DNA of 64,000 nucleotides from Gavia stellata (GCF_030936135.1 NC_082600.1:19847943-19911942); one strand, 5' to 3'; numbered from the stretch's first letter, positions 12,601 through 26,514 are shown. The notes: generated by a model not told the origin, from the letters alone. Numbers and translations are program-made.

Positions 12601-15600
12601 ACTTAGGGGACCTAACACAGCTTTTCACATCAGAAATTCCTGCTTCTGTGGTTTCTGAATGAATTGGATCACTATAGGCAGAAAATAAAACTTGTTTATA
12701 GTCACTGTTGAATAAATTAATCCATGATCTTTTGCTCCTTGTCTTCAGTAGGTTCTTGAATCTGAATCTTAGATCTGCTGCAGCCCATCTAAGTCACCCT
12801 GTTTTCCAAGCAGCTACCAAAAATTTCCAATCCACGTGAGTGAACAGGCTAGAAACCTGTAAGGGAGGAAGAATGTGTGTAAGAAGCAAACTCAGATGAA
12901 ATCCAAATGCAGTGTATATTTAAGCACTTCTAGTCACATCGACTTGATTCCAGCTCTGAAAATGTGTCTTCTCCTTAAGGAATTGATTCAACGCTATAGT
13001 ATATGGGCATATACTTGAACCAGAGACTAAATATAGCAGTAAAGAAGTCAACAGTTAACGCAAGATAGAAGATCAAACAGGTAACACTCTAATATTATGT
13101 TCAAGTATGTCTTCCTTCTCTGAAAAGTTTCATAATTTAGGATTATAGAACTATGTGAATCAATCAAAACTAGTTATTTCCATCATTTGAATCTTCAGTG
13201 CTAGTTAGTTGCCAAAACATGGCATCATCCTCATCAGAAGGAATAGAAATTTCTTCATATCCATTTGTATATGCCTGTACCAGGCATAGGTTGGCTGAAA
13301 AAGAAGCAAAGCAGTTACACAAATTTTAAGTGAAAAAAGGTTTCCTTTTTCTTCTAGTTTGAGCAAGCATTGGCCATGGTAGGAAAAATATGACCTTTTT
13401 TTTTTAACTTTACCATATCCCATTTCAACACTAAAGCTCCAAAAGGAAACATTATACTGGAAAGTTCTTACAGCACATGGGTATCCTTCTGAAATCCTGT
13501 AGAACTGATACAGAAAAGATAGAGCATTCTTATCAGAGATTTAGAGGATATTTACTAACTGGGAAGTTCGGTAATTCAAAGCCTTTCAAAGAATATTTTT
13601 TTACACAATGAATAATTAGACAGGGAATCTCATTGTCACAGGCTGTTATCCAAGTGGAGAATAGAATCAAAGTGTACATTCAAAGGGAGACTGGACATTT
13701 TAATGGGTTAAAAGTACATAATAAGCAAAAAACCAAAGAATTTTGGAGGGAATATAAATCAGGTTCTGTGTAATATCTTACCATGGGGGATTAGGAATGT
13801 GCTTTTCTTGGAGGCAGATTACCACCATTGGCCTTCTGTGCTGCTTCTTGCCTTGTCCTCCTAAATGCCTGGTGGGTGTCCCTGCAAGACAAAATACCAG
13901 GCTAGCTGGGTCATAGTCACCACTTCATAGTAGCAGCTCCTACCTCTTCAAAACAACTCCTCTCTCTTTTGAGAAAGGAATAACTAAGAAAACAGACGGT
14001 TTTATCAACTGGTTCTTGCTTCAGTTACAAGGAGCACCAAGAGGCTCCAGGCTACATGGCTCCCCAGGCTGCCCACAGTACCGCAGAAACAGGCAGGGCA
14101 CACAAGTGAGCCCGTACCATAGCTGCACTGCTGCCTGTGGCGCAGGCAGCCACATGCATACAACCTGCTGGCAGCCAGCAGTTAGCAGACACAGGCTTCA
14201 GGGCAAATTATACCAGTCTTGTGGGCATCTTGGACCACGCTTGTGTGAAAACCTGGGCTGAAATCTCCTGCCTTGCTACCAGTGGTAGTGAGCTTAAAGC
14301 TGTGAAGGCAATCCCCACTGCTGCAGTAGTCAGCTCTGTCCTGCTATGATCCTACATATCTAAATGTCATTATCCCCATTTTAAAAAGACGCTTAAGACA
14401 AAAAAGAAATGAACCGAATTATCCAATTTACCTGTATATCAAGTGAGGAACTGCTCCCAGTGTTATTGAGCCTCAATGAACTGCTTTAACCCTACTTTCC
14501 CTCCTACAGAGACATTGTAAAATTAGACCAAAGTGGCCTCTATGCATCTATAAATGTCTGATACGGGGAATGCAGAGAAGAAAAAGACTATTCTGCCCGG
14601 CACACATAAGCGGTATCATGTAAACAGGAAAGAGTGGGACGGCAATCTCCACTGAAGGCCTTTCTAATGAAACTGTACTTGTGAAACTACAATCCAATAA
14701 GGAATAAGCAGGAGAGCACAGGAAACCATCTATAGATCCATGGCTCATTCTGATCCCAAATTATTCAAACTGAAATAGTAACCTCATACAAGAAGTCCAG
14801 AAGCTGGTGGCTGAAAAGGCACTACATGCTGATGCCATGCGACCGATGGCTGACAGAGCGTCTGGGCAGTCAAGTTTTGAGGGAGCATTGACCATATCTG
14901 GAGAAGCCCCCAGAAGGTGAGAGGAAGCCTGCGAAGGCCGAACAGCCATGAACACGATGGCAGGATGGAGCAGCAATGAGGTCTGCAAACAAACATATCT
15001 ATAGCTTCACTCAGCTCACCAAGCTACCACAAACATTTGCTGAATTCTTCTCCACATTCTTCTGTCTCATATTGTTTAATCTGCCTCAGTAAATACAGCC
15101 TTTCACCAAAAAGTCAAACTATCACAGACTGTTCTATGGCCTGGGCATCACGTCAGGGTGTCTAGCACACAGAGATAAGGTTAGCTTCTGGGCAGGTATA
15201 CATCAGGTCTAACCTGATAGAGTACCAGCTATTTTTTCTCTTCAGCTGACATGCCTTCCCACGTATAAGTAATATAAATGTGCACATTTCTGCGCAGATC
15301 AGTAGGCAATATCACTTTGCACCCAGAACATGGGCTCTGCTGACTTTTCGAGCTTCTTCCACTCCTCAGGCAGTTCGTTCAATCATGATTCACTTTAAGC
15401 AGATGATTTCCACCATGCTGGACAATTTCTTCCTTTTTTATTACATGATCCCTCCAACTATAGAGAATATTTTGGCACCATGCAAAATTTTGTTATGTGC
15501 ATGGATACATCCTGCAGGTTGTAACGATACCTCTGGCTTATGACAATCAAGGGTGTTCCAGAAAGGGAAGAATTTACTTATTTATAGGCTCAGATTTTTA

Positions 15601-15878
15601 TGAGAAGTACATCACAGCTGATAAGTGTTTCTCTAAGATCTGATATACTTTACCCAATGCTGCAAGAGAACTAATAATACCAGAAGGCATTAATATGTCT
15701 TACCCCAAATCATAGATCTGATTAAAGCACTAAGAACATGTCCTTCAGGCTCAGTTAAGACCCTTTGTAGAGTGAAACACCTGATAAAAATAACAGCCAT
15801 CCAGCGTAATGGGCCAACCTCTGGGCCCAACGACAGGTCAAGCAGAGGGATGCTCTGGCTGAAACCAACGCAAGTTCA
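9691..15878. other. unique noncoding DNA, no gene seen
   Basis: Predominantly AT-rich unique sequence without a supportable ORF. It contains the C/A simple repeat at 11329-11366, a 12-bp direct repeat (TATTTGATAAAT at 12087-12098 and 12111-12122) and a weak MIR-like string near 14355-14420. The short ORFs around 14016-14349 and 14548-14996 are overlapping and lack domains. Confidence 0.5.
11329..11366 (+). repeat. (CCAA)n/(CAAA)n low-complexity tract
   Basis: AAAAAACCAACCAACCAACC grades into three AAAC units. A similar C/A-only tract occurs at 61161-61200. Simple tandem sequence with no coding signal. Confidence 0.8.
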
Positions 15879-15903
15879 GTGTGTGTGTGTGTGTGTGTGT
15901 GTG
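15879..15903 (+). repeat. (GT)12 dinucleotide microsatellite
   Basis: About twelve uninterrupted GT units. It is the longest perfect dinucleotide repeat in the window and a plausible polymorphic marker. It generates artefactual Cys-Val and Thr-His repeats in the translated frames. Confidence 0.95.
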
Positions 15904-17734
15904 AAGCAAAAAACAGCAAAACCTGCCCAAACAGCAATGGGTGATGTTGCAAGGATAGCCCTGAGAGGGAGTCAGCAGGAAGCTCTATGGCCACAGAATA
16001 AAGGCAGATTTGGGGCGTGAAAATGGCCTGCATGTTTTTTTATTTCTATTGCAACCAGACAGACAAGACTCTGTATGCATTAGCTGTAAATAAAATGTTT
16101 TTGTTTAAAATTAAACGTCACCAGAAACTTCCAAAGGGAAAAAACCCCAAAAAACTGTAAAGGCTCTGAATATTCACTAGCCACTCAGAGGGACCACGGT
16201 GCCCAAAGGACACCTGGTCACATCCTCGTGCCTGTGTTACGGGCACTTCCAGCTGGCAGCCCTTTCCCCTGGCACCTGATGGTGAAACAGGTACCAGTGT
16301 AGGACATCGACCTGTTGTTAGGTTCTGTGGGACTGATGGAGTGTGGGCTGCATTAGAGTGGGCAGGATGACAACGCGCATCTCATGCTGCAGTGCTGATT
16401 GTGGAATCTAAAATCTACGGGAAAAAAGAAAGGTCCAGGGTTTCCTGTAGATGAGACATTTTAATTTATATGAACACATGTGACAAACACTTTGGAAGTT
16501 TCCACTTTGTATTCTGCTTTCATCTTAATGAGTTTTTACTTATTTTTCCAACAAAGCAAAACCCAGAGAACACTGATGAAGAGAGGGAAACTGCAGTATT
16601 TCTAATATACGATACGCCTTCACTCAGCCGCTTATACTGTATTTACATGGGTATGTATGTTGGTGCATATAATCTCTAATGGCCGGGTTTCACCAAAAGG
16701 AGCTAAACTCATCACTGTGGCAATTAAAGAAAGATCCAGCAGGATCACACCCAAGCGGAATTAAGCCACAGGACTCCTTAAATCTGTTCCCCACAAACTG
16801 TGAGCAACACATGCATGCTGTTACTCCTCAGCAGCCTGAACCCATCTGACTGCTGGTTCCTCAGGCTTGGCTGCTCTCTGGCCAGCTCCGGTGATTTTGG
16901 GCATACCCCCTTTGGCCTGGTAAAAAAAGGTGAATAGCTTTGTGCCAGTTTAGCATGCTGAAATGGCTGGGCACCAGGTCTGGTGAGTACTGGAGCTATT
17001 TGAGGGAGGAGGCATGGTCCCACTGCCAGGGTGGGAGGAAGACCATGATCACGGCAACTAGCTGATACATGGCTGGGATCCTTGTGAAACTACAGCCTGA
17101 ACTGTGAAAAGCAATAGTTTTCCTTCTGTGAAAGGAAGACACTAATGCTAACTAATAGACCTGTGGCAACTTTTCAGGTGACTGCCAGTGACCTAAACAT
17201 CTACTGCAATAGAGCAATAGAAGAAAAAAGTGACTTGGTCTATCTAGCATCTAAATTACTTGTTTTCGTGTTAACTGATCAACTTCTTGCAAGATATGCT
17301 TACTTTTTACGGAACAGCATATTGTGAAAACCAAGCAATTCTTTTGCAAGCTGTGAAATACAGTCACTGCAAGTGGGCACCAGTGCAAATGAAGGAGCCA
17401 GTGCCAGGAAGCATCATAACCTCTGCCGAAGAGCCCCTCTTTGTATTTATTATATGTTAAAATAAGCTGCTCTCTGCAAGCTGACTTTCAGAGCCTAGAG
17501 GTGCAGGATTGAATTGCATACTTTGACAGTGCCACTGGTACGGCAGAGGAAGCCTGACACTGTGCTACTTCAGCTGAGACCAGTCCTGCCGAGCGCAGGA
17601 GGACTGGTCCTCAACAGTGATGGGGACTCACAGCTAGTGCCAATGGCAGGGCAAGGCACAGCTGCCCAATAGCTTCTGGTCATACCCTGCTCCAGAGAAA
17701 TTAACTCCAGCAGAAAAAAATGCAGAGGATATAG
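15904..17734. other. unique noncoding DNA, no gene seen
   Basis: Unique sequence between the GT microsatellite and the CR1 tail. Only short chance ORFs (up to about 80 residues) occur, with no domain, repeat family or RNA gene that I recognise. Confidence 0.5.
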
Positions 17735-17852
17735 ATGTTCAAGGAACATGGCATTGTGGGACATGGTTTAATGGGCATGGTGGTGTTGGTTGATGGCTGG
17801 ACTTGATGATCTTACAGGTCTTTTCCAACCTTAGTGATTCTGTGATTCTGGT
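17735..17852 (+). mobile_element. CR1 LINE 3' end, 5'-truncated
   Basis: Non-LTR retrotransposon tail. GGACATGGTTTAATGGGCAT, GGTGGTGTTGGTTGATGG, CTGGACTTGATGATCTTACA and GGTCTTTTCCAACCTTAGTG lead into GATTCTGTGATTCTG, the 3'-terminal octamer repeat of avian CR1. Only the 3' UTR is present, typical of severe 5' truncation during CR1 insertion. The copy is moderately diverged. It encodes nothing. Confidence 0.93.
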
Positions 17853-18619
17853 ACTGGACTCTGAGGGCACCTTCTGCTTCCCCCCGACAAGTGCTACCTG
17901 GTCAGCCTCTCCATTTCCAATTAAACAGAACATTGTGTTTACAGTGATGTTCATTACAGCTGTTCATGTATTTTGGACCTTTCTATTCCACAGAAACATA
18001 GTAGTTCATGCAGGTGTTTGGACATCTCAGGGCACCTCATCTTCTAAATTAATTTAACCTTTCAACACCCTTCTTGGGTAGATACTGTGTCATTGGCTTC
18101 CCCAGGCAGAAAACAAGTGCTTTGCAGCTGAGCGTCCTGCTAAGGCGCGAGTATGTCCACGGCACAGCAGCAAGGGGAACCAAGCATGCACTGAGCGGGC
18201 AAGGACTCCGCTGTGTCACTAGGGCACCATGGGCTCCCACAGCCCCTGCTCCTGTGCCCCGAGGTTCAGCCCCACACTGGCTCTGCCTGCGCACTTCAAT
18301 GGGCCCATTTAGATGTACCAGAACGGGATTTGCCCTGCGTTGTTCTGCTGAATGAACGTAACAGCAACAGAGAAAATGCACTGAGAGGATTTTCCGGCCT
18401 GTCATCTAAGCAGAAAATAGGAACAGGAAAAAAGAGAAGGAGAAAGAAGGGTAACAGAGAAAGTCAAAATGAAAGCAAGCAGGGGAGATAGGGTGGAAAT
18501 ATATCTCCTGGGTCTTTGGCCCAGGTTCCTCACTATTGCAGCACCTGTGTCATGTAAATCTCCTTAAGCTCAATCTCACACTTGTTTGACTTCTTCTGAA
18601 GCCCCCTACTCCCATTGGA

Positions 18620-18765
18620 AAGCTATTTTGGAACCCCACTCCTCTCATGGCTAGAAGCCTTTTAATTTCCAGCCTTATTTTATTCATAGCCATATGTCCA
18701 CCTGTTCTTGTGCCAGCCTTGTACCATAGCTTAAATAGTTCTCCCTGGATGATGTTAACCTCTCG
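18620..18765 (-). mobile_element. decayed ancient CR1/L3-like LINE fragment
   Basis: The plus strand shows CTTTTAATTTCCAGCCTTAT, TTTATTCATAGCCATATGTC, CACCTGTTCTTGTGCCAGCC and ATAGCTTAAATAGTTCTCCC. I recognise this as the reverse complement of a CR1-family coding segment ('aatttccagcctaaatttattcatggccagtttatacccatttgttcttgtgccaacattgtcctttagcttaaatagctctt'). Many substitutions and indels destroy any ORF. It is an old, pre-avian insertion. Confidence 0.7.
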
Positions 18766-19214
18766 GTTCTAGTTACAAGCTTAGCTTAAGCTGACTCTAT
18801 GTGTGAGCTGCTGCCAAAGAGGCATTCCCTCCCCTCCCTCCAGCCGGTGGCATGGGCACATCTTGCATCTCTGCTCTTGACAATGTGGTCACATTCCCTT
18901 CTCCACACCACGCTAGTGCTGATGTTATTGCTGACCTCATGATCAGCCAGTCTTGGAAAACTCATCTAGCTGAAAATTAACTCAGAAAAGATCCCTGATC
19001 CCACAGTTATCCAAGTGTAAGCACTAGGCCAAGGGACGTGTCAGGACTATGCAGCACAGGAAGAAGGAGGTCAAAAAACACTGTGCTAACAGCCTGGACA
19101 TCAATGGGTGTGAACCAATTGTGAATCCACATCCAAAGAGAGCAAGACTTCACTCTTACCCTTTCACATTGCCAGGTAATAAGTCACACTTCTAATTTCT
19201 TCTTGTCAGATAGG

Positions 19215-19360
19215 CTGTCCATCCTCCAGATATCCTCTGCATTTGTTTCTGCTGGAATTAATCTCTCTGGAGCAGGGGATGACCAGAGCTGGACACATTA
19301 TTTTGGAGGAGACCTCACCAGTGCCCTCTTCAATGGCATTCATACTTCTCTTTCTGGGTT
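19215..19360 (-). mobile_element. decayed CR1 LINE fragment
   Basis: The core GACCAGAGCTGGACACATTA, then GGAGGAGACCTCACCAGTGC and CCTCTTCAATGGCA, matches the reverse complement of the CR1 ORF segment 'gaccagaactggacacagtactccaggtggggtctcaccagtgc...'. About 450 bases of non-CR1-like sequence separate it from the fragment at 18620, so I list it separately. The two could be remnants of one disrupted insertion. Confidence 0.7.
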
Positions 19361-22300
19361 AGAAAAATGTCACCTGACATGTACTGAGACTGCAAGGTTT
19401 TTTCCATTGCTAAAGAGAATGAAAAGGTCTGAAAGATACAGTGAGGTGGGCAGAGAAAGAGGACACAACTGTTACCTGGGATGAAAGGAGAGCCTAGAGG
19501 TCTCTGTCAGTCCTGAGGCTTCATGTGCTGAACCCTGCCCTAACGTGCTCTTAGCATCTTTGCCTTCCCCAGAGAAGTTTCTACGTAATTCCTTGGGTAG
19601 TGGTGTGAGCATCCCAGTGCCAGGGAGGAAGACAAGTTGATGCTGACAAACCAGGCGATGGCAGTGCCTTAGCCAGTGGTTTCCTCACATCACAGATGCT
19701 TCTGTCGTTAAGCACAAGAACCATCTAACCACGTACGCTTGCAGTCAGGCATATGTTTATGCATGTTGTTGACATAGACCCTACATGTCCCTTCAGATAA
19801 TATTTTGTAAAATGCAAGAGGTAAACAAATGGAACAGATCTCAGAGAGTAATAGAAGGAAATGGAGATAAAAAACTTTCTCTCCAGAGAAAAAAGAAGAA
19901 GAAAAAAAAAAGGGTCCAACCACTCTTCAAATTATTTTGCATTTTAAACTCTCATGGTCTATCTGGTCCTTGGTGTCTGGTCCATCATCACCCTCTCTCA
20001 AGCCCACAGCGGTGCAGCATGAGTGACAGCTCTCCTTAGGTCATTTGTTTTCAGGAAGGATGTAAAATTGCCAGAGTACCTCCGAGAATTCAACACTGAA
20101 TCACTTCACACCTGATGACAAATATGTGTACAGACGGGATGTTCCCTGGTCAGAAAGGCATCCCTCTGCCTAGCAGCTGAATCATACAAACCCTGTTGCA
20201 GCTTTGACGCAGGACCCTGATCCCAGGAGCTAGAAGATAGGGCCTGCTGGAGGCCACAGGCTGGCGGCATAATGAATCTGCAGTCTCCATCTGCAGAAGC
20301 TTCCTCTGGATCACATCAGTCATACCTTAGCACCACAACCACTTCCTTCCTTCCCTCTCACAGCCCTGCCCGCTGCAGGGCAGTGAGCTGGGGGTCCCTG
20401 TCAGAAAGGGATTTGCAAATGCTGGGCAGGACTGCTGTGAAAAGACTCAAACTCCCCAGTATGTGCTGTGATGGCTGGGCTGGATAGACCTATACAGCAA
20501 GTTTACCAGCCGTCTACAGACCACCTGGGCTTCGTGCATGTGGCGAGTCTCACATGAGGGACATCTCAGCCATCTGCACACAGAGAGCAAAGTTGCTCTG
20601 CGTCTGTCTGCAAACATCAGTTAGTCTTCTGGGGTTTCTGAACATCTTAGTCTGAATGGAAAAAGAGGGCTTGTCCCACTGAGGTTTTGCCCTTTGGAAT
20701 ATCAGAAATCTTCCCCTTAAACTACTTTTGCTTGGTTACAGAAGTAAGAATTTCATGAACAAAAATCAGGAATCAAGTAGGAAATAAATAAGAGTTACTT
20801 TTAATACTGTTTTAGAAAACCCTACAAATATGAAAATGACCTAACCCTTAGATTAAAGCCATATTAGGGGACTGGAGGGATATATAATTGCTCTGCTGTC
20901 TGGATTATCTGATGGAGTAACGCTCAGAAGTACTGCTTGCCAACTGCATACATAAACCTGGTTTATTGCATCCCTAACAAAGTAGATTATGTTTTTGTGG
21001 TGCCCTTATCCACATGTTCAATCAACAGGACTGCATTACCTTCCTCAGTGACCTTGATATTGCTCTTCCAAATTAAACAGCCAGGCATTACCCCCCAGCT
21101 CCAGCTAAGGTAATTAGCTGCGGTGCCAGTGGTGCGACCAGGGGCAGAGCTTCATGATGGCGTCAAGGTCAATTATCTCAGAAGAGAGAGGAAAAGCCCC
21201 AGCAGAGGAGACCTTCACCTTGAACCTGCTGTGCGTCACCAGGCAGGCTCAGCCGCTCTGAGTGCTTCGTGCTGAACCGTGGTCCTGCCAAGAGTGGCAT
21301 CAGGCACCAGAGAGAAAGGGAAACCAAACAGCAGAGTTTCCCCAGTGCTGCTCTAATTAAGCAGTTAATTAGGTGTGAGCTGAGATGGATGTGTGGCTGC
21401 AGACTGTGGGTTTGAGGTCCTGGTCCTAGTCAGAACAAGGGCAAAGGTACAGATTTAGGCTCAGTTGGAATGAAGCTGGAAAATCATGATTCGATCTAGC
21501 AAGATTTTCTCCAGTGCTGAAGGACTTTACCAGTTTTACAGGTCATATGAACCTGTGTTATGGCAACCTGTCTCCTTGATCTCATTTGGCATTTCAAACA
21601 CTGCCAAATCTGAGGGACTTGTGTCTTCTGTGTTTTAATCCACCTGCCTTTGGCAGCCCGTGGCTTCCCCAAGGCAGACTTCAGTTCCAGGACAGACCAT
21701 CTCAAAGACCTTTCCTGCTTACCCCAGTCCTGAAAAAGTGACAAAGGGGAAATGTTCTCTATTTTACAATATTTTATCATGCATTAAAGAGGTATATATC
21801 TTAACAACTGAGCTCAAAATGTTTAAAGTTTGCAATTATTGATAACTATCTTAAGGCAGAAATCCCTAGATATTTTAAAACTCTATCCATATTGTTCCAC
21901 CTGTGTTATCCATAGAGAATATGATACAGCTATGTAAAGCTGCTATGATTGCTAAGTGTATTCAATTATCTCCACTAGTTTTGTCCCCCGCCCCACACTC
22001 TCCATTCATCTCAACATTCACTAAATATTTTAACCTTGTTAAGTGAGTTCATGCATGCATTACAAATAAGCACTTTGGGGAAAAATATGGCTATTTTATC
22101 CACCTCAATGTAAGGGCATGAACATACCACTAATCTGCGTGGAGCTGTGAGACGTTGTCCCTTTTCCTCTTACCCTCCCCCTTCAGAAAAAAACCCCAAA
22201 CTTTGGAAAACGGGTCATGCGAACTCAGGGATTTCTATAGGGAGCCTGTGGAACAATGCGCACATTCGCTGCGCATAGTGGGCTCCCATTGTCTCATCTT

Positions 22301-24810
22301 CCCACACATAATAGAGGCTTTGCCAGTGGGGAGGCTAAATGGGGAACAAATGGATGGACAGTAAAGATGGTGTCGGCAGAAAGTGCAGGAACCTCCTTCT
22401 GCTTCTGATTCTTTCAAAGGCTTGTGCATAGTAATTCCTCTCCATTGTGGTATATGCAGCGTATATATTCATGATACGCTTGCTAAAGAAATGCTGGCTG
22501 TCGTCAGCAGAGAGGCCTGTATAAGTGCCTTTATTCCGCCAGCCCCTTGGAGTTCCGACAGTACGGCATCCATGAGTGGGGAGCAAAACACCAACTCTTA
22601 TGTTAATGAAGATTACAGTGAAGAATGGAGGGGATGAAAGCCCGGCTGTTCACCCACTGACAGCGATTCAGGGGATTTTCCCTTACAACACCGGAGTACT
22701 CAACTACAACTAAGTTTCATCAGAACTTTCTTTACAAACCATTTCAGAGGTTTCACAGCCAGGCTGGAAAAATTTACTTGGAGCTAAACACTTCATGTCA
22801 GGCCTCAAATAAATGTAAAAAAGGGCTGTTATTTTTGACTGAAGGACAAAGATGAAACCAGTAAAGCACTGCAAATACACATACAAAAAGCTATATAGTT
22901 AGAGGCTGAGCTGGTACACATTCAAAAAGTTGCAGAGAAGTCAGATTAAGTTAATTTACCCCAACTGATAATTTAGATTGTGAAAATTAACACATCTTTT
23001 TTCTAGCACTTTCAAGCCACTCACACCAATCTGAAGCAAAAGAATTATTTTCTGTTACATTCTGTGGGATGACTCAAGACGTCTGTAGAGAGGTGATCAG
23101 TTCCCATTCACTTCCAGAGGACTTTTCCCCCAAGGATTTGAAGTGGCAATCAGCAGCAATGGTAGTTCTTTCATCCCCTCCTCCACCAGTCTCCTCCACT
23201 AACCTCAAGCTGTGAGATTTTAAACACTCCTATTGCTACAAGTGGAGAAATAAAAGACATTGCTGAAGTATCACTTTTCAGACCATTCATCAGTCCTCAG
23301 TATATTTTTGGTCTGGGAAAAAACCCCACCTACATTTATTCTTTTTTCTCCTGACCTTTTGTTTTCATAACGCTTGATACAAGATCCATTCCAAGTTCTT
23401 GTACCAAGAATTCCTTGAAAACTATAAAAGGCATCTTCCTATTTATAAAGTTGGGCACCGGTAGCAAGGTGCAGTGTTTTTAACCTGTGTGTCCTCACTG
23501 GCTCCACCCCGGGCTAATAAAGATGGAGCACCTTTACTGTTGAAGGACAGAGTGGTGGCCCTGACTTCGCATTTGAAGGCATGGATCTGAAAACTGGTTT
23601 CACCGTGGAGAAACCAAAGATCACAGAGGGGCTGGGATATCTCTTTCCTCATGCAAGCCGGCCCCTCCAGGGAAGAAGGGAGACTGTGGGGAAGCTGACA
23701 GCACTGCCAACATGCTACCTACTGTGAGCATTAAACCTGTCTTAAACAGAGGAAATTAATACCATGCACTTCATTTAAATGGCATCTCGTTTGGGACAAA
23801 AGCCAGGAAATATAAACATTGGTTTGCTCTGCTCATCACTCACATGACTGTGCCTTTTGTTTTTCAGCGTGATGAGCGGCAAGGACAGAAAATCAGCCCC
23901 AGCTCTGAATTTCCTGGCTTTTGTCAGTTGATGTCACACCCATAACATTACTCAAACAGAAGGTTTTGTATGTAACAGATAAATGTCGACAAAGCCCTGT
24001 CTAATGCCTTTTAGGTTGCTAGGAAACCCGGCTCTGTAGCCACCACAGAGATATCTCCGGCTAGGGGCTTAGATAAGCTCTGACTTGTTTTGATTAGGTG
24101 AGCTTTATTGCAGAAAAGACTGCAGCATGCTTGACATCGCAAAAATATGACCTGCTACAAAAATGATGGCACAAAGATCATTTCTTGCTCATGGTTGCAT
24201 CCATGGGAGGACACTAAGAATACCCTTCTAGCTCACCAAATCACTTCCCCCCAGAAAAATCCACATGTCCTAATTAAGTTTTCCCATGGTCCCCTAGGAC
24301 TTGGGGCTGCTGCTGCTAACACCTCTGTGTTAAATGGTTCTGTGGTGAAAAGTCATTATTAGCCTGGCTTAATTTCATGTTTCAGGAGAATGGTGGTATT
24401 TGTGGTCTAGTGGGCAGAACAACTAACTAAGAATTACATTACCTGCGCTATTCTCTCAGCTCTGCAATTTAATGATTGTGCTTAGAAAATAGGTCTGAAT
24501 GAGCTATACCTGTGGCAGGTATTTATGCAACCTCATTAATGGAGGGGGCAAAGGGACATGAGCCTCTCTGCTGTTGGTCATGGTCACCTGGGGTCTGCTC
24601 AGGGGTGCTGAGGCTCTTCTCCCTTCAGACCCAGCCTGTCTCTGCCTGCTTATGCTACGCTGATGCCCTGCCCCTGCCTATGACATGCCCAACAGGCATT
24701 TAGTGAAATGGTGGAAACGCCATGCCCTCCTGATAACTGCTTTCCGTCCTTCACGTCCATACTCACAGGAATTTTTTCCATTGATCTATCCTGCTGCAAT
24801 CCAAGCACCT
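19361..24810. other. unique noncoding DNA with homeodomain-type motifs
   Basis: Unique sequence without a supportable gene. It holds an A/G-rich tract at about 19885-19912 and two closely spaced TAATTA motifs at 21354-21371. An unusually repeat-free stretch lies at about 23830-24130 (around CAGTTGATGTCACACCCATA and AGATATCTCCGGCTAGGGGC), which could be conserved noncoding DNA. ORFs near 22155-22637 overlap on both strands and have no domain. Confidence 0.45.
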
Positions 24811-24995
24811 TACTTCTTGTCTTGTCCATAGCACGTATAACGAACAGGTTATCCCTTCCTCTCTGCAGCGACCTTTTATATATTTGAAAACAGTTCTCCT
24901 TTCTTCCTCAGTCAACTTTTCTCTAAACAAAACAACCTAAACTTTCTCAGTGTTTCCTCACAGAGCATGTTTTCCTGAACCTCTTTAACTCCATG
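24811..24995 (-). mobile_element. decayed ancient CR1 LINE fragment
   Basis: On the plus strand CTTCTTGTCTTGTCC, CCTTTTATATATTTGAAAAC, AGTTCTCCTTTCTTCCTCAG, CTTTTCTCTAAACAAAACAA and TTTCCTCACAGAGCATGTTT follow the reverse complement of the CR1 reverse-transcriptase C-terminal region ('cttgtcctg...catatttgaaggctgttatcatg...cctcagtcttctcttttccaggctaaacaa...cctttcctcataggtcatgtttt'). The frame is broken; this is an old copy. Confidence 0.75.
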
Positions 24996-26514
24996 GTGTA
25001 TTGCCTGTCAAGGCAGCGCAGATATTCTGCAAGCTATAGACAAAACCAACAATATCAAGGTGAAAGCACCAGTCTGACCACAGGCTTAGTCATGCTGTAC
25101 CTGTGAGCTATGCAGTTTTTGTCCAGGTTGCTGGCTTGGGATCACATAATCTACTCTTTAATCAGGAAGGGATGAGGCAGACATGTCTGATGATGTATAG
25201 GGTTGCCAGGAGGTAGTTGTGTCCAGCTGGAGCAGTCGAAACTACATGACAGAGACCCTGGGTTCATACTGGGGTGTAAGCAGGCTCAGAACTTTCAGTT
25301 TGGTCTAAGTTTACATTTCATATTTACATTTTATAAAGTGCATGGCTCAATGAAATACCCTCGTGTGACAGATGCAAGTTATACCAGTCTGAAAAGACAA
25401 CCCAGCTGAATTGTTCATGGAGTTTAAAAAGGCTCTCCCTAAATTCACGCCCAATTACATGAGAAGTTTCATTCACGCAGAAAGTGTAATCAGCCCGTAA
25501 TCATAGCATTGTTGAAGAAATCTCGGCTCATCAATCTATCTCAGGTTAAGCTATTACAGGAGTTAAAATGTGATCCAAAGGGTGAAAAAAATCAGGCTCT
25601 TTCCAGCTAATTGGGAAAGCAAGTTTCAGAATAACGAGCCCTGTGCTGAGAACTCTGCAGCTGAAGTGTTTCAGTTGGGAGAGCTCGGTACAAACAGGTA
25701 CTTTCCAAACCTTTCAGTATATAGGTTAATAGTAACATTAGGCATTGCACATTTAACTCAACAGTCTAGGAAGCAATGATCTGGTATGCTTCCCTGCACC
25801 CATGATTAAGCCTTGGGTTTGTGTACTGTGTTCAAATACACCATTATGTACTGGGACCCTGTTATAGAGGAGACAAAAAGCCTGTTTACACTGTCTTCGC
25901 AGCTCACACCTGGAGCAAGCCCTGGTCCCCTGGCTGCCCTGTACGAATTTTCCTCTGTCCCTCAGGAGCAGGTGAACCGTGACCACACTGCAGTGCTCTG
26001 GGAACAAACCTGGCATCCTACCAGTCTTCACTGCTGTCTGCAACTGGGGGTGAGCATCCCCACAGCTCCCCAGCGTCGGGGTCAGAATGCACTTGCCCCA
26101 TGCACGGCAGAGGACCACACCAGCACCCTCCTCGTAAGATGACCAAGCCTAAGAAATGAGTGCAGAGGCTGTTGCAAAAACAGGCTGCCTGCTTCTGCTA
26201 TGACCACATCTGCTGCCATTGCTTCCTCAGCACACAATGTCAGAGTCCCACCACAGAAAACCTCACACGCTGGGGTGCAGGCAAGGCCAGCTCAAACTAG
26301 GGCTATGGACGGCTACACACAGATGCCTCTTAAGGTTGATTTTGGCCAGATGGTGTTTGTGCATTACTGTTGCCCCAATTATGTGCCTGGCTCTTAGCTG
26401 CCAGCCAAGCTGTGACATAGCAAGTAGTTATATGGAAGTGCTCTCGGGGCCTGGATGTCGTTGTTGGCAAACAAGGATGGGAGGCTGCTGGTGGAAAAGG
26501 CTGCTCATGTGCAT

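Noticed and set aside
14355..14420. MIR-like string (CATTATCCCCATTTTAAAAAG)
   Set aside because: Only one short block matches the MIR consensus and the rest is not collinear, so it was not listed as a feature.
15879..15903. Repetitive Cys-Val / Thr-His peptides in translated frames
   Set aside because: Direct translation of a (GT)n microsatellite, not a protein.
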